DNA of 61,668 nt from an uncultured Alistipes sp. GTDB taxonomy: Bacteria > Bacteroidota > Bacteroidia > Bacteroidales > Rikenellaceae. Position 1 is the stretch's first letter, and every line of letters begins with the position of its first letter. The notes below the pieces were generated by a model. The model was not told where the DNA came from, did not search any database, and saw only the letters and a list, made by a program, of their open reading frames with translations. This document shows positions 1-8,221 of the stretch, in pieces. A program made the translations under genes and the position numbers. The stretch lies in assembly GCA_944326855.1 (NCBI GenBank), contig CALVFO010000021.1:1-61668 (forward strand). The letters are read 5' to 3'.

Positions 1-238
1 TGAATGACGGCGACGTGACGGAGACCGTACGTCCGCTCAGGTCATACGTGTAGGTGTCGGTTTGCTCTCCATTGTGGATGCTCTTGGTCGCCGTCTGTCC
101 CAGCTCGTCATACGTGTAAGAAGCCAATACGACTTCCCCGTTGAGTTGATCCCCGGTAATTTGCTGGCTGACTTGTTGCAGACGCCCGAACGCATCGAAT
201 TCGAACCACTTGTTGTATTCGTAAACCGTACTTTTATC
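1..238 (-). pseudogene. RHS/YD-repeat protein fragment, runs off the left edge
   Basis: Read on the minus strand from 238 down to 1, an open frame without a start codon encodes two YD-type repeats, with the motifs YTYDELGQ and YTYDLSGRT and a preceding EFDAFGRLQ segment. These tyrosine-aspartate repeats are typical of RHS/YD proteins, large surface or toxin-carrying shells. The frame opens directly after a TGA at 239-241 and has no ATG, so this is either the interior of a gene disrupted by a stop or frameshift, or a relic whose 5' part is gone. The rest lies left of the window, so its length and any C-terminal toxin cannot be judged. Confidence 0.6.
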
Positions 239-325
239 TCAAGCCTCCCTCTTAGGAGTACGATTTGGAGCGCAAACTTTGTCTTGTGTTGGCTTTTTCC
301 GGTCTTCGAATGGCGGGGCACAAAA

Positions 326-360
326 AGAAAAAAGCCTTCAAGTTCATAAACCTGAAGGCT
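326..360 (-). terminator. Terminator downstream of tRNA-Ser
   Basis: On the minus strand an inverted repeat with 8-bp outer arms (AGCCTTCA and its complement, at 353-360 and 333-340) is followed by a run of T residues broken by one C. It lies about 35 bp beyond the tRNA 3' end and fits an intrinsic terminator for that transcript. Confidence 0.75.
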
Positions 361-394
361 TTGGCTTTGGATTGGCGTTCTTTGTCGCCACCCC

Positions 395-486
<92 letters not shown>

Positions 487-554
487 GGGCTGAATTTCTG
501 AATCGCGTTGGACATCGGCGCAACCGCACCGAATCACTATCTCCAACCGAGGCA

Positions 555-586
555 CAAAAATAGCCTATTTTTGTTTATTTCCAAAA
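555..586 (-). promoter_or_regulatory. Promoter of tRNA-Ser (Bacteroidetes type)
   Basis: The minus strand shows TTTTG, a 19-bp spacer, then TATTTTTG, matching the Bacteroidetes -33/-7 consensus (TTTG, N19-21, TAnnTTTG). The -7 element is part of an inverted repeat, CAAAAATA-gcc-TATTTTTG (555-573), so a second -7 box points the other way. Confidence 0.8.
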
Positions 587-663
587 TTTGACCGACGAAA
601 TCCGTCTCCCTCTCCGAAAATAGTTTGAATCTATCGATCGGGAAACAAAAACCGACGCCCGCC

Positions 664-1605
664 TTAAAAAATAAAGCGAGAACTGATCTCCTTGTAATTG
701 TGAACCCGTTCGATCACATCCGCAAACAGATCGGCCACCGACAAGACCGTGAATTTACTCAGATCTTCACTCTCCTTGAGCGGAATGGTATCGGTGACTA
801 TCACCTCTTTCAACGCACTGGCATTGATGCGGTCGTACGCCGGACCCGACAGCAACGGATGGGTCACACAGGCCCGAACACTGCGGGCTCCCCGCTCCAT
901 AAACATATCGGCAGCCTTGACAATCGTCCCCGCCGTATCGATCATGTCGTCCATGATAATAATATTGCGATCGGCCACTTCCCCAATAGCGGTCATCTGT
1001 CCGACCACATTGGCTTTTTCACGCTGTTTGTGACTGATGATCATCGGGGCCTTGAGGTGTTGAGAATAGGCATTCGCCCGTTTCGCACCCCCCATATCGG
1101 GTGCGGCAATCGACAAATTTTCAATGCCCAGCTGTTTGATATAAGGCACGAATATGCCACTGGCATACAGATGATCGACCGGAATATCGAAGAATCCCTG
1201 AATCTGATCGGCATGCAAATCCATCGTCATGATGCGATCGACCCCGGCTGCGCGAAGCAGGTTGGCCACCAGTTTGGCACCGATCGAAACCCGAGGACGG
1301 TCTTTGCGATCCTGACGGGCCCATCCGAAATAGGGCATGACGGCGATCACACGGTGAGCCGAAGCACGGTGTGCAGCGTCGATCATCAACAACAACTCCA
1401 TCAGATTGTCTGCAGGCGGAAACGTCGATTGTACGATGAAGACCGTGCAGCCCCGAATGCTTTCATTGAATGCGGGTTGGAATTCTCCGTCACTGAACTC
1501 CAGAACGGAAGAGTCGCCGAGTTCGATTCCGAAACTCCGGGCGATTTTTTCGGCCAGGTAACGGGATTGACGGCAGGCAAAAAATTTCAGTTTGTGAATC
1601 GCCAT
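664..1605 (-). CDS. prs: Ribose-phosphate pyrophosphokinase (PRPP synthase)
   Basis: This 313-residue cytoplasmic enzyme transfers pyrophosphate from ATP to ribose 5-phosphate, giving PRPP for purine, pyrimidine, histidine and NAD synthesis. Length and sequence fit bacterial class I PRPP synthases. The ATP-binding loop FGWARQDRKDRPR is at residues 93-105, the family signature DLHADQIQGFF at 129-139, and the PRPP-binding loop MDDMIDTAGT near 217-228. The start at MAIHKLKFF gives the normal N-terminus. A TAACTTTG promoter box lies about 30 bp upstream, so the gene probably has its own promoter. It is co-directional with engB, which lies upstream. A housekeeping gene; identity is secure. Confidence 0.97.
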   Translation of the reverse strand: MAIHKLKFFACRQSRYLAEKIARSFGIELGDSSVLEFSDGEFQPAFNESIRGCTVFIVQSTFPPADNLMELLLMIDAAHRASAHRVIAVMPYFGWARQDRKDRPRVSIGAKLVANLLRAAGVDRIMTMDLHADQIQGFFDIPVDHLYASGIFVPYIKQLGIENLSIAAPDMGGAKRANAYSQHLKAPMIISHKQREKANVVGQMTAIGEVADRNIIIMDDMIDTAGTIVKAADMFMERGARSVRACVTHPLLSGPAYDRINASALKEVIVTDTIPLKESEDLSKFTVLSVADLFADVIERVHNYKEISSRFIF

Positions 1606-1634
1606 TTTCAGGTAAAGGATTTAGTTCGGATGCA

Positions 1635-1642
1635 CAAAGTTA
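1635..1642 (-). promoter_or_regulatory. -7 promoter box of prs
   Basis: TAACTTTG on the minus strand matches TAnnTTTG and sits about 30 bp before the prs ATG. No clear -33 TTTG is seen at the usual spacing. Confidence 0.6.
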
Positions 1643-1837
1643 CGCTTTTTCGCGCAATAACGGCCGGAGAGCCCGATTTTTTTCGACCCTTGTCGGAAGA
1701 TACCTCCTCACAAAGTCCGGCAACAACTTATCCGAGGTTTCCCCGTCCGGGAAAGACTCCGAAACACGAACCGACCGGAGTCTCTTATCCGAAGCGTCTT
1801 TCCCGCACAAAACCGGGCATTTTATCGTCGGACAACC

Positions 1838-2449
1838 CTACCCTTGTTCTGAAGGTGCCTCCTTCAGGCAATTCTCGATAAAATCGAGAAGTTCTTCTCT
1901 TCCCCGACGCTTTTCGGACGAGGTGCACCAAATCGGAGGAAGTTCCTCCCAATGTTGACGTAAGGTGCGCTTGTAACGGGCCACACTGGATTCGACCTGG
2001 TTGGAAGACAATTTATCGCATTTGGTAAACACCAACCCGAACGGCACGCCATGCTGCCCCAACAGATCAATAAATTCCAAGTCGATCTTTTGAGGTTCGA
2101 GCCGCACGTCGATCAACACGAACAAAAAGTACATCGCCTCCCGCCGGAACACATAATCGGTAATCAGTTGCGAGAAATCCCGACGCTGAGCCTTTGAAAC
2201 CCGGGCGTAACCGTAACCCGGCAAATCGACGATATACCAACGATCGTTGATCAGAAAATGGTTGATGAGTTTCGTTTTCCCGGGCGTCGAGGAGACTTTA
2301 GCCAAGGCCGGTGTATCGGTCAGCAAATTGATCAGCGAGGATTTGCCGACATTGGAACGGCCGATGAACGCGAATTCCCATTTCCCGTCACCGGGACACT
2401 GAGAAAGTTTGGTGCTGCTGCACCGGAACCGGGCAGAAGAGATATGCAT
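1838..2449 (-). CDS. engB: Ribosome biogenesis GTP-binding protein EngB (YsxC/YihA)
   Basis: This TRAFAC-class GTPase assists late assembly of the large ribosomal subunit in the cytoplasm. In the 203-residue product the G1 loop GRSNVGKS is at 30-37, followed by STPGKT (G2), DLPGYG (G3), TKCD (G4) and a G5 region near CTSSEKR. An upstream in-frame ATG (2542) would add 31 residues, but a TATCTTTG promoter box (2464-2471) lies inside that extension and the family N-terminus matches MHISSARF, so the start at 2449 is preferred. The length then equals the normal 200 or so residues. It lies upstream of prs, separated by 232 bp that contain a separate prs promoter. Confidence 0.95.
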   Translation of the reverse strand: MHISSARFRCSSTKLSQCPGDGKWEFAFIGRSNVGKSSLINLLTDTPALAKVSSTPGKTKLINHFLINDRWYIVDLPGYGYARVSKAQRRDFSQLITDYVFRREAMYFLFVLIDVRLEPQKIDLEFIDLLGQHGVPFGLVFTKCDKLSSNQVESSVARYKRTLRQHWEELPPIWCTSSEKRRGREELLDFIENCLKEAPSEQG

Positions 2450-2463
2450 GGCAGCTTTTTGGG

Positions 2464-2471
2464 CAAAGATA
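2464..2471 (-). promoter_or_regulatory. -7 promoter box that fixes the engB start
   Basis: TATCTTTG on the minus strand is a full match to TAnnTTTG and lies 14 bp before the ATG at 2449. The 5' leader would be very short. Its position rules against the longer reading frame beginning at 2542. Confidence 0.7.
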
Positions 2472-2945
2472 CGTTTTTGGCGCCATTTCGAAAACTGTCC
2501 AGACATTTTTAGCCCCTCCGAGGTCGATCCGGCATGCAACAAGCCTTACATCCGGAAACGGTATCCGTTCCCCGTCAACGATTTCCAATCGGCAATTCCC
2601 GATCGACAATTCCTTCCCAAAGACAACCGCCCGACGATTTCTTGCCGACGACACCCATTCAGAATCAACCGAAATGCCGACTCTTCGGAAACGGACATAC
2701 CCGACAAGCCGAAAGGAACCCGCTATCCTCCCCCAGAAATCCCTGTCGGAGAAACCGACTGTTCAAACCGGCTTCGGTCTTTCCCTCCGGGGCGAGACTC
2801 GAACCCGTCTTCACCCCGCCATACCCCATAAACATCCTGGCCAGGCCCCTGAAACATTCCGAATCCAAAAGACGACGGATCGAAGGATCGAGACCGCAAC
2901 CCGCAGGAAAAACAGCCCGCAGGATAGATTTGAATAAAAATTCCG
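2472..2945. other. Intergenic region engB/OsmC, no supported gene
   Basis: About 475 bp between divergent genes. Open frames exist on both strands but none has a recognisable protein, a plausible N-terminus or consistent codon use. It probably holds the regulatory regions of the two flanking genes. Confidence 0.5.
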
Positions 2946-2953
2946 TATATTTG
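2946..2953 (+). promoter_or_regulatory. -7 promoter box of the OsmC-family gene
   Basis: TATATTTG matches TAnnTTTG and lies about 30 bp upstream of the ATG at 2985. A TTTG at 2929-2932 is closer than the usual -33 spacing, so the -33 element is uncertain. Confidence 0.65.
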
Positions 2954-2984
2954 TTAAACGAACCCAAATTTACATTCTGAATAT

Positions 2985-3392
2985 ATGGCAACCGTAGAAA
3001 CGATCTACCTCGGCGATCTGCGCAGCGAGGCTACTCATTTGCAATCCGGCACAAAAATTCTGACTGACGCCCCTACCGACAACCATGGCAAGGGCGAATC
3101 TTTTTCTCCGACCGATCTGGTGGCTACGGCACTGGGAAGCTGTATGCTGACAATCATGGGCATTGCAGCATCGACCGGAGGTTTCGAAATCAAAGGCACC
3201 CGGCTGGAAATCACCAAAGTGATGGCCGCCGATCCGCGCCGAATCGGAGAAATCCGGATTGACGTACATTTCCCGACGGACTATACCGACAAACAACGCA
3301 AAATCCTGGAAAACGCAGCGCAGGTTTGCCCGGTGGCCCAAAGCCTCCACCCCGATTGCAAACAGACGTTCCGCTTTTTCTATGGCAATTGA
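2985..3392 (+). CDS. OsmC/Ohr-family peroxide-reducing protein
   Basis: This 135-residue cytoplasmic protein belongs to the OsmC family, small homodimeric thiol peroxidases that act on organic or fatty-acid hydroperoxides. The two redox cysteines are in place: C53 in the helix motif LGSCMLTIMG and C115 in AAQVCPVAQSL. The SPTDLVATAL segment just before the first cysteine is typical of the family. Length is normal. The gene has its own promoter box 30 bp upstream. The fucosidase gene follows after only 17 bp in the same direction, so read-through into the GH29 cluster is possible, although no functional link is evident. The exact peroxide substrate cannot be told from sequence. Confidence 0.93.
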   Translation: MATVETIYLGDLRSEATHLQSGTKILTDAPTDNHGKGESFSPTDLVATALGSCMLTIMGIAASTGGFEIKGTRLEITKVMAADPRRIGEIRIDVHFPTDYTDKQRKILENAAQVCPVAQSLHPDCKQTFRFFYGN

Positions 3393-3409
3393 TTGAAGAT
3401 CGCGTGACC

Positions 3410-4864
3410 ATGGGCGTATGTCGCAAATACAGCTGGCTGTTCCTGCTGATGGCGGGAACAGCGCTTCTCGTGTCGGCACAAGGTCTTCCGGCCGCCACAG
3501 AAACCCCCGCACCGAATACCATCATCCCCGTTTGTGCCCCTCCCGCCGCTCCGCGCGTGGATATGGGGTGGTATCAGGAAGCCCGTTACGGTCTCTTTCT
3601 GCATTGGGGGCTCTATTCACTGACCGAAGGCGACTGGAAAGGAACGCCGGTGGGTGAATTTTTCCAGTGGCAGCTGAAAATTCCCGTCGCCGAAATGGAA
3701 GCATTCGCCGGAGGATTCAATCCTACGGAATTCAACGCCGAAGAATGGGTGGACTACGCCCGTCGGGCCGGCATGAAATACCTGGTCATCACCTCCAAAC
3801 ACAGCGAAGGCTTCTCGATGTTCGACTCCCCCAGCAGCGATTACAACATCGTCCAGAAAACCCCTTTCGGACGCGATCCGCTCAAAGAACTGTCCGATGC
3901 CTGCGAACGGGCCGGTATCCGCTTTTGCGTCTACTATTCGCTGGGACGCGACTGGGCCGATCCCGATGTCCCGTCCAACTGGCCGACCATCGGCGGCCGA
4001 AGCAACGACTGGGACTACCCCGACGAATGGAACAAACGTTTCGAACGCTACTTCGAACGAAAAGTCAAACCCCAGATCCGCGAATTGCTAACGCAATATA
4101 AAGTACACATGCTCTGGTTCGACGTACACGGTTTCTGTACGCCGGCCCAGTCGCAGGAGTTGCAGGACATGATTCAGGAACTCTCACCGGGATGTCTGAT
4201 CAACGACCGCATCGGCAACAGCCTGGGAGATTTCTATACCCCCGAACAGACGGTCCCCGAAGAAATTTCACGTGAACCCTGGGAATCCTGCGTAACAATC
4301 GGCACCAACTGGGGGTACCTGCGACGCGATTCGGTGTACAAATCCTCGGAAGTGATCGCCCGGCTCCTGACCGATGTGGTCTCCAAAGGCGGCAACCTGC
4401 TCTTCAACGTAGGTCCGACCCCCTGGGGGACCTTCCCGAAAGGAACGGTAGAACGACTCGACAGCGTAGGCGGCTGGCTCCGGACCAACGGCGAAGCCAT
4501 CTACGGCACACAGCCCTGGAGAGTCTTCGGCGAAAGTTTCTCCCGGGAACGGGTCGTCATGCAGGCCGGTGACAAACCCGACGAAATGCGGGATCAAACC
4601 GCCAAAGGAACCGATCCCGACATTCGCTTCACCTGCAAACCGGGTGTACTGTATGTGATCGCCCGCAGCTGGCGCGAGGCCCGGGTACAGGTTCAGGACC
4701 TGCTGCTGACTCCGGAAGAAGCGGTGACGGAAGTCGAATTGCTGGGCTACGGAAAACCCGTGGACTGGAAGTGTACGGATCGGGGAATCGACATGGAACT
4801 GCCGACGGAATTCCGTCCGGACGTCCCCCTGTATGTATACCGTCTGACACTGACCGAATCATGA
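3410..4864 (+). CDS. Secreted GH29 alpha-L-fucosidase, copy 1
   Basis: The product (484 residues) hydrolyses terminal alpha-L-fucose from glycans in the periplasm or outside the cell. A Sec signal peptide (WLFLLMAGTALLVSAQG) supports the start at 3410 rather than a longer in-frame start at 3326 that overlaps the preceding gene. GH29 landmarks are GLFLHWGLYS with H65, VITSKHSEGF (the second His of the usual KHH is Ser here), CVYYSLGRDW, the nucleophile in MLWFDVHG (D238), PWESCVTIGTNWGY and GNLLFNVGP. A beta-sandwich tail (VLYVIARSW onward) follows. It is the first of three tandem paralogues that share long identical stretches. Retaining mechanism is known for the family; substrate linkage is not shown. 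Confidence 0.93.
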   Translation: MGVCRKYSWLFLLMAGTALLVSAQGLPAATETPAPNTIIPVCAPPAAPRVDMGWYQEARYGLFLHWGLYSLTEGDWKGTPVGEFFQWQLKIPVAEMEAFAGGFNPTEFNAEEWVDYARRAGMKYLVITSKHSEGFSMFDSPSSDYNIVQKTPFGRDPLKELSDACERAGIRFCVYYSLGRDWADPDVPSNWPTIGGRSNDWDYPDEWNKRFERYFERKVKPQIRELLTQYKVHMLWFDVHGFCTPAQSQELQDMIQELSPGCLINDRIGNSLGDFYTPEQTVPEEISREPWESCVTIGTNWGYLRRDSVYKSSEVIARLLTDVVSKGGNLLFNVGPTPWGTFPKGTVERLDSVGGWLRTNGEAIYGTQPWRVFGESFSRERVVMQAGDKPDEMRDQTAKGTDPDIRFTCKPGVLYVIARSWREARVQVQDLLLTPEEAVTEVELLGYGKPVDWKCTDRGIDMELPTEFRPDVPLYVYRLTLTES

Positions 4865-4999
4865 GAGCCGAATCGCTTCCCTGAAAGCACCCACACCGCC
4901 AATCTTTTCGGGGAAATCCCGACATGGCAGTCTCCCCCAGATTCCGAAACACAAAACACAAAAACCCAAACCGATAACACTTAATCTACGAACCTGAAT

Positions 5000-6397
5000 A
5001 TGACAAAAAAAACAAAGATGGGCCGGACAATCTTAGTCTTATTGTTAGCGGCTTTGAGCTTGCCGACATGGGCCCGGACGCCCCGGGATGTGGATATGAC
5101 CTGGTGGCAGGACAGTAAATACGGCTTGTTTATGCATTGGGGGCTCTACTCCGTGATCGGAGGAGAATGGAAAGGGAAAGGAGGCTACGGCGAATTCGTG
5201 CAATTGAATGCCAAGATCCCCGTGAAGGAAATGTGGGAAGTCGCCAAAACATTCAACCCCACCCAGTTCAACGCCGAAGAATGGGTAAAATACGCCGTGG
5301 ATGCCGGCATGAAATACCTGGTCATCACCTCCAAACACCACGAAGGTTTCGCCATGTATCATTCCGAAGCCAGCAAATTCAATATCGTGGACGCGACGCC
5401 TTTCGGACGCGATCCGCTCAAGGAACTCTCGGATGCCTGCGACAAATACGGCATTAAATTCTGCGTATACTACTCGCTGGGACGCGACTGGGAAGACCCC
5501 GATGTTTCGTCGAACTGGCCCCGGGTCGGAGGACGCAGCAACGACTGGGACTTCCCCGACGAAGCCAACAAACGCTTCGAACGCTACTTCGAACGCAAAC
5601 TGAAACCCCAGGTCATCGAACTGCTGAAAAACTACAACGTCCATGTGCTGTGGTTCGACACCGAAGGGCCCTGCTCTCCCTCCCAATCCCAGGCACTGAT
5701 CGACCTGGTGGAACAGTACCGGCCGGGCTGTCTGATCAACGACCGGGTGGGGAACGGTTTGGGCGATTTCGTCACCCCGGAACAAAAAGTAATCGACGGG
5801 ATCAGTCGGGAACCCTGGGAATCGTGTATCACCATCGGGACCAACTGGGGTTACGTCAAACGAGACACCGTCTACAAATCCCCCGAAGTCATCGCCCGAC
5901 TCCTGACCGACATCGTATCCAAAGGCGGAAACATGCTCTTCAATGTGGGTCCCACCCCCTGGGGAACATTCCAGCCTCAGGCCGTGGAATACCTCCGGAA
6001 AGTAGGCGGTTGGCTCAAAGTCAACGGCGAAGCCATTTACGGAACCCGCCCCTGGCTGGTCTATGGCGAAAACTTCGCCCGCGAAACAATCACCATCAAA
6101 GCCAGCGACAAACCCGATGAAGTAAAAGACGAAACCGCCAAAGGAACCGAACCCGACATTCGTTTCACCTGCAAACCCGGCGTATTGTATGTAATCGCCC
6201 GCAGTTGGAAAAAACCCCGGGTAACGGTACAGGATCTGTTGCTGACCCCGGAACAGCAAATCACCGGCGTCGAATTGCTGGGCTATTCCGGAAAGATCGA
6301 TTACACGCTCCGCGGGAACGGCATCGATATGGCTTTACCCGAAAAATATCATCCCGAAGTACCGCTGTACGTCTATAAACTCACCCTGAGCGAGTAA
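5000..6397 (+). CDS. Secreted GH29 alpha-L-fucosidase, copy 2
   Basis: A 465-residue paralogue of the preceding gene, with signal peptide MGRTILVLLLAALSLPTWA. It is the most canonical of the three. It retains GLFMHWGLYS (H46), the full KHHEGF pair of histidines, nucleophile D220 in VLWFDTEG, PWESCITIGTNWGY and GNMLFNVGP. These correspond to the fucose-binding and catalytic positions described for GH29 enzymes such as Thermotoga TmFuc. The protein ends in the same small beta domain (LLTPEQQITGVELLGYSGK). The gap of 135 bp from copy 1 shows no clear promoter, and copy 3 follows closely, so the three are likely cotranscribed. Expected role: removal of fucose from host mucin or plant glycans, feeding L-fucose isomerase encoded at 45564. 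Confidence 0.95.
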   Translation: MTKKTKMGRTILVLLLAALSLPTWARTPRDVDMTWWQDSKYGLFMHWGLYSVIGGEWKGKGGYGEFVQLNAKIPVKEMWEVAKTFNPTQFNAEEWVKYAVDAGMKYLVITSKHHEGFAMYHSEASKFNIVDATPFGRDPLKELSDACDKYGIKFCVYYSLGRDWEDPDVSSNWPRVGGRSNDWDFPDEANKRFERYFERKLKPQVIELLKNYNVHVLWFDTEGPCSPSQSQALIDLVEQYRPGCLINDRVGNGLGDFVTPEQKVIDGISREPWESCITIGTNWGYVKRDTVYKSPEVIARLLTDIVSKGGNMLFNVGPTPWGTFQPQAVEYLRKVGGWLKVNGEAIYGTRPWLVYGENFARETITIKASDKPDEVKDETAKGTEPDIRFTCKPGVLYVIARSWKKPRVTVQDLLLTPEQQITGVELLGYSGKIDYTLRGNGIDMALPEKYHPEVPLYVYKLTLSE

Positions 6398-6463
6398 TTT
6401 TCACCCCGAATGCGAATCCCGGGAGAGGAAACAACACAAACATGCTTTGATCCGCTGCAAACT

Positions 6464-7879
6464 ATGATAACAAAACGACTGATCGGACTGTCTCTGGCCG
6501 CCATCCTGGCGTGCGGCAGTCTGTGGGCCCAGACCGAACCCATCCCGCTGCGCCCGGTGCCGGGACGCAAGGTGGACATGAGTTGGTTCCGTGAACGCCG
6601 CATGGGGCTTTTCCTGGTATGGGGCCTTTATACCCAGACCCAAGGCATCTGGAAAGGCCAAAAAGGAACCGAATTCATTTCGCTGCAATACAAAATTCCA
6701 AACGCCGAAATGGCCGAACTGGCCCGGCAGATGAATCCCGTGAATTTCGACGCCGAAGCCATCGTGCTGGCCGCCAAACGGGCCGGCATGGGGTACATCG
6801 TCATCACCGCCAAACATCAGGAAGGGTTCGTGATGTACGACTCGCCCTGCAACGACTACAACATCGTGAAGATGTCTCCCTGGGGCCGTGATCCGCTCAA
6901 GGAACTCTCCGACGCCTGTCAGAAACACGACATCAAATTCTGCGTTTATTATTCGCTGGGACGCGATTTCGAAGACCCGGACGTGGGCTCGAACTGGCCG
7001 CGGATCGGAGGCCGAAGCAACGACTGGGACTTTCCCGATGAGGCCAACAAACGTTTCGAACGTTATTTCGAACGGAAGGTCAAACCCCAAATCCGCGAAA
7101 TCCTGACCCAATACAAAGTGGATATGCTCTGGTTCGACGTACACGGTTTCTGTACGCCGTTCCAATCGCTGGAACTGATGCAGATGATCGAAAGCCTGTC
7201 TCCGGGCTGTCTGGTCAACGACCGGGTCGGCAACAGCTACGGCGACTTTTTCACCCCCGAACAGACCGTCCTGAAAGGCATCTGCCGGGAGCCGTGGGAA
7301 TCCTGCGTGACGGTCGGACGGGTGTGGAGCTACACGAATTACGACACCCTCTACAAATCCTCCGAAGTATTGGCCCGTCTGGCTACCGATATCGTGGCCA
7401 AAGGCGGCAATCTGCTCTTGAGCGTTCCCCCGACTCATCTGGGCGAATTGACCCCGATGGGTCTCGACCGACTGAGAGCATTGGGCGAATGGATGGAAGT
7501 CAACGGAGAAGCCATCAACGGAACCGAACCCTGGCATGTCTACGGAGAGTCTTTCGTCCCGGTACGACGGACGGCTTCGGCCGACGCCGACATGCCCGAC
7601 ACATTCAAGGACGAAACGGCCAAGGATACCGAACCCGACATCCGCTTTACCTGCAAACCGGGCGTACTGTACATCATGGCCCGAAGCTGGAAGGAACCTT
7701 GGGTACGGGTCCAAGACCTGTTGCTGACCCCGGAACAGAAAATCACCGGCATCGAGTTGCTGGGTTATTCGGGTAAAATCGATTATACGTTGCAGGGCAA
7801 CGGTATCGAAATGTCCTTACCCTCGGATTACCGGCCCGAAATCCCGCTGTACGTCTATAAGCTCACCCTGAGCGAATAA
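6464..7879 (+). CDS. GH29-like protein, copy 3, altered active site
   Basis: A 471-residue third paralogue with signal peptide GLSLAAILACGSLWAQ; the ATG at 6464 is preferred over one at 6410 because it sits directly before the signal peptide. The fold and nucleophile (D225 in MLWFDVHG) are kept, but several positions conserved in copies 1 and 2 have changed. HWG is VWG (V52), KHHEGF is KHQEGF, TNWGY is RVWSY and FNVGP is LSVPP. The lost His of HWG contacts fucose in characterised GH29 enzymes. The gene may therefore encode an enzyme with another substrate or an inactive binding protein. A strong terminator follows at 7893-7929. Confidence 0.88.
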   Translation: MITKRLIGLSLAAILACGSLWAQTEPIPLRPVPGRKVDMSWFRERRMGLFLVWGLYTQTQGIWKGQKGTEFISLQYKIPNAEMAELARQMNPVNFDAEAIVLAAKRAGMGYIVITAKHQEGFVMYDSPCNDYNIVKMSPWGRDPLKELSDACQKHDIKFCVYYSLGRDFEDPDVGSNWPRIGGRSNDWDFPDEANKRFERYFERKVKPQIREILTQYKVDMLWFDVHGFCTPFQSLELMQMIESLSPGCLVNDRVGNSYGDFFTPEQTVLKGICREPWESCVTVGRVWSYTNYDTLYKSSEVLARLATDIVAKGGNLLLSVPPTHLGELTPMGLDRLRALGEWMEVNGEAINGTEPWHVYGESFVPVRRTASADADMPDTFKDETAKDTEPDIRFTCKPGVLYIMARSWKEPWVRVQDLLLTPEQKITGIELLGYSGKIDYTLQGNGIEMSLPSDYRPEIPLYVYKLTLSE

Positions 7880-7892
7880 TCTTTCCAAACCG

Positions 7893-7929
7893 AAACGCAG
7901 AGGAGGGCCCCACCATCCTCTGCGTTTTT
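7893..7929 (+). terminator. Terminator of the GH29 cluster
   Basis: A 12-bp perfect stem (AAACGCAGAGGA with TCCTCTGCGTTT) around an 11-nt loop, followed by further T residues, 14 bp after the stop codon of the third GH29 gene. Confidence 0.9.
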
Positions 7930-8174
7930 CAAGGCATCGGTCCCCTGCCGTCTTGTCATCCGGGTTTCCGAATCCACGGAACCCTCACCCGATACAACCA
8001 CCTCCCTCCTCCATTTCGTATCACACTTTTTCTGCTTCTTTCCCTCTTCCCGACTCTTGTCTTCATAGCTTCTTTTCCCTCGCCTTTTCTCTCTTTTGCG
8101 ACTCGTCTTTCTTTCCCATTCATCGACAAATTCCGGCGTTTCGTCTTTCAAATACTCCCGTACGTCTACTATAA
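7930..8174. other. Intergenic region GH29/TolC operon, no supported gene
   Basis: About 245 pyrimidine-rich bases on the plus strand. The only long frame (minus strand, 7855-8211) is a string of Lys, Arg and Glu residues created by the pyrimidine bias, covers the terminator and the next promoter, and is not considered a gene. Confidence 0.55.
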
Positions 8175-8205
8175 TTGTATACGCGCGTAACAACGGATAG
8201 TTTTG
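8175..8205 (+). promoter_or_regulatory. Promoter of the tolC-mac-lytTR operon
   Basis: TTG (8175-8177), 20-bp spacer, then TAGTTTTG (8198-8205), a good match to the Bacteroidetes consensus, 17 bp upstream of the ATG at 8222. Confidence 0.75.
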
Positions 8206-8221
8206 AGGCAAAATTCAAGCC

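Noticed and set aside
2534-2980. A 148-residue plus-strand frame between engB and the OsmC gene
   Set aside because: Rich in Pro, Arg and Ser without any domain, overlaps the OsmC promoter box and has competing frames on the other strand.
7855-8211. A 118-residue minus-strand frame rich in Lys, Arg and Glu
   Set aside because: It is produced by a pyrimidine-rich plus strand, overlaps a terminator and a promoter, and has no family resemblance.
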